Source: JBFYTX01 sp963739515 (GTDB taxonomy: Bacteria > Chloroflexota > Dehalococcoidia > Dehalococcoidales > RBG-16-60-22). Taken from it: a stretch of DNA of 64,000 nucleotides. Positions 62,434 through 64,000 of the stretch are shown here, one piece after another. Every line of letters starts with the position of its first letter. Position 1 is the stretch's first letter. Location: positions 744,001 to 808,000 of the forward strand of contig CAVUAO010000003.1 of NCBI GenBank assembly GCA_963739515.1, in the 5' to 3' direction. Position numbers and translations under genes: made by a program. Below the pieces are notes generated by a model. It made no database searches. It was not told the origin of the DNA and saw only the letters and a list, made by a program, of their open reading frames with translations.

Positions 62434-63204
62434 TTAGCAGGTAGTCACGCCGCCGTCGATATAGAGTATTTGTCCGGTGATAAAATTGGAAGCTGCTGAC
62501 GCAAAAAATATGGTAGCCCCGACGATGTCCTCCGGTAGAGCCCAGCGGCCCATGGGGATGCGGCTCTTCATATACTTGGCATAATCCGGATTAAGCAAAG
62601 CCTCAGGAGTCAGTGTCAAAGGGGTCTCCACAATAGTGGGGGCCACCGCATTTACCAGCACGTTATGTTTCGCCCACTCGCAGGCGAGCGTACGCGTCAG
62701 GGTGTCCACCGCTCCCTTGCTGGCACAGTAGGCGGCATAGTTAGCTGGCAGGCCATATCTGCCCCGCACCGACGAAAGGTTGATAATCCGGCCGCTTTTT
62801 TGCTTAATCATGACCCGGCCCACTGCCTGGCAACACAGGAACGTCCCGCGGGTATTGATATCCATCACCTGTTGCCATTCGTCAATGGGGAAAGTTTCGG
62901 CAGGTTTGCGAATAGATATCCCATGAGCATTTACCAGGATATCGATGTGAGAAAATTTTTTCATGACGGTGTCTACCATGGCTGCCACGGATTTTTCTTG
63001 AGAGACATCAACGGCGACCGCCAGGGACTTCCTCCCTTTGCCCTGTATTTCTTTAACTACCGGCTCGAGGTGCTCCAATTTCCGACTGGTTATAATAACA
63101 TCCGCGCCAGCATCGGCTAAACCCAGAGCTTGAGCATGTCCAATGCCACCCCCGCCACCGGCCACGACCGCCACTTTACCCGTAAGATCAAATAAATTAG
63201 TCAT
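62434..63204 (-). CDS. short-chain dehydrogenase (gluconate 5-dehydrogenase-like)
   Basis: A 256-residue SDR. Cofactor motif VVAGGGGGIGHAQALGL (Thr-Gly replaced by Ala-Gly at its start), NAHG in DILVNAHGISI, YxxxK in YAAYCASKGA, and C-terminus ILYIDGGVTTC. The order in the operon suggests ring-ketone reduction, such as phloroglucinol or dihydro-product reductase, but this is not shown by sequence. AAGGGGG precedes the ATG; 37 bases follow to the upstream Fe-S gene. Confidence 0.82.
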   Translation of the reverse strand: MTNLFDLTGKVAVVAGGGGGIGHAQALGLADAGADVIITSRKLEHLEPVVKEIQGKGRKSLAVAVDVSQEKSVAAMVDTVMKKFSHIDILVNAHGISIRKPAETFPIDEWQQVMDINTRGTFLCCQAVGRVMIKQKSGRIINLSSVRGRYGLPANYAAYCASKGAVDTLTRTLACEWAKHNVLVNAVAPTIVETPLTLTPEALLNPDYAKYMKSRIPMGRWALPEDIVGATIFFASAASNFITGQILYIDGGVTTC

Positions 63205-63241
63205 TTTAGTTATCCCCCTTAAACTCTAAACGCGCAACTAT

Positions 63242-64000
63242 TTAAGCCTTCGCCAAAAATATATCGCCAAGGTATTTGTCGGTTTTCAGATCAACACTGA
63301 CTGCCTTTGGGTTATAGCCGGTAAATTCCAGGTTTAACTTGTATTTCCCGGCGTCAAGACCATCGAATTCAAAATCGCCGTAGTTGTTGGTCGTTGTCTT
63401 GAAAGACTTTCCATCGACCGTCAGAGTTGCTTTGACCCCATCGGCGCATTCATCTGTGTCCCCGAATACCACCGTGCCGGCGATGAAGCTCCTGGTTATT
63501 TTGTAAAGGTCGATATAGTATACGCTGGGGCCGGTGTTCCATTCAGGGTGGAAAACCTCGGCCCTGGATGATTTTAACAGTTTGGATGCCTCACTCTTCG
63601 GGTCGTCCAGATCGCCGAAAGTCAAAGCTCCGGTCGGGCAGGCCTGAACACACCGGGGAATCCCGCCTTCTTCCAGCCGGTGGACACAGAAGGTGCATTT
63701 CTGGGGGAGCTTCTTGTCTTCATTCCAGTAGATCACCCCGTAAGGACAGGACTTAACTACCTGGGACTGCCCGACGGCCTTCTGCGGGTCGATGACCACG
63801 ATACCGTCAGGTCTCTGATAGAGAGCACCGTTCTTGGCTGCCTTAATGCACGGCGCATCCTCGCACTGCATACAGGGCAAAGGCATATAGGCAACTTTGA
63901 TAAAGGGATGTTTACCGCGTTCGTTCTTGGGAAGATTCATCCAGAACTGCCCGTGCCTCGGCTGGGCGGCAGTGTAGGGAGGATAATCGTTATCCCAGTA
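63242..64000 (-). CDS. Fe-S subunit resembling pyrogallol-phloroglucinol transhydroxylase beta subunit (5' end outside window)
   Basis: The frame is open to the window edge, so the N-terminus is missing. The visible part shows YWDNDYPPYTAAQPRHGQFW, then ferredoxin cysteine sets PCMQCEDAPC, CPYGVIYW, CTFCVHRL and CVQACPTGALTFGD, giving at least three 4Fe-4S clusters. A C-terminal beta-sandwich follows (VKATLTVDGKSFKTTTNNYG). This order, Fe-S clusters plus a C-terminal immunoglobulin-like domain, is that of the transhydroxylase small subunit, a partner of a molybdopterin subunit. That large subunit would lie beyond 64000. Other DMSO-reductase-family beta subunits are alternatives but usually lack the C-terminal domain. 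Confidence 0.75.
   Translation of the reverse strand, partial: YWDNDYPPYTAAQPRHGQFWMNLPKNERGKHPFIKVAYMPLPCMQCEDAPCIKAAKNGALYQRPDGIVVIDPQKAVGQSQVVKSCPYGVIYWNEDKKLPQKCTFCVHRLEEGGIPRCVQACPTGALTFGDLDDPKSEASKLLKSSRAEVFHPEWNTGPSVYYIDLYKITRSFIAGTVVFGDTDECADGVKATLTVDGKSFKTTTNNYGDFEFDGLDAGKYKLNLEFTGYNPKAVSVDLKTDKYLGDIFLAKA

Noticed and set aside
1..64000. CRISPR arrays, rRNA and tRNA genes
   Set aside because: I saw no regularly spaced repeats with spacers and no complete tRNA or rRNA sequence on either strand.

Overview
The window looks like a chromosomal segment of an anaerobic, probably uncultured bacterium. Gene content fits the Chloroflexota class Dehalococcoidia best. The supporting signs are ferredoxin-linked 2-oxoacid oxidoreductase, a ferredoxin:thioredoxin reductase-like protein, AprA/AprB-like flavoprotein-ferredoxin pairs, type III CoA-transferases and a thiolase/DUF35 set. 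No respiratory oxidase or rRNA/tRNA gene is present. The taxon is an inference from gene content only.

Layout. 1-8 kb (minus strand): a frameshifted FecR-like lipoprotein, a compact mycofactocin locus (mftA, mftB, mftC), an iron-type and a zinc-type alcohol dehydrogenase, and korAB. 8.1-11.9 kb (plus): MoxR ATPase, DUF58 protein and DUF4129 membrane protein. 12-14.5 kb: a small zinc-ribbon protein, epmA, efp, a small membrane protein and a methyltransferase remnant. 14.5-29.9 kb: a large acid/CoA catabolic block. It contains two tandem-cupin proteins, two FAD-linked oxidases around a CCG-type Fe-S protein, an enolase-superfamily enzyme, an MmgE/PrpD protein, a VOC epimerase-like protein, an SDR, a CaiB-type CoA-transferase, a thiolase, an HMG-CoA-synthase/DUF35 fusion, and an FTR-rubredoxin fusion with a glutaredoxin. 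30-36.7 kb (plus): MarR regulator, two MATE exporters, an alpha/alpha-toroid protein, a PaaK-like adenylating enzyme and an S51-type peptidase. 36.8-39.9 kb: an orphan DGQHR-like protein, a presenilin-type intramembrane protease and a methyltransferase. 40-48.4 kb: a ferredoxin, an AprA-like flavoprotein, peptide-type ABC permeases with a binding protein, an IclR regulator and a URO-D-family methyltransferase.

48.4-64 kb is visibly more A+T-rich, with long gene-poor stretches, mobile-element remnants and repeats resembling a tmRNA 3' end. It also carries a second catabolic set. This comprises a PhlG-like (diacetylphloroglucinol hydrolase family) protein with a ferredoxin and an AprA-like flavoprotein, a SnoaL-like protein, SDRs, two tandem paralogues of an unrecognised family, a nitroreductase, a CoA-transferase, a cyclase-family hydrolase, a cupin, and (cut by the window edge) a protein that looks like the beta subunit of pyrogallol-phloroglucinol transhydroxylase. 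Together these suggest anaerobic breakdown of polyhydroxylated aromatic compounds.

Two features cut across the window. At least six genes are broken by single-base frameshifts with otherwise intact reading frames, which may be residual assembly errors. Intergenic gaps in the first 37 kb hold a family of C/G-tract inverted repeats.
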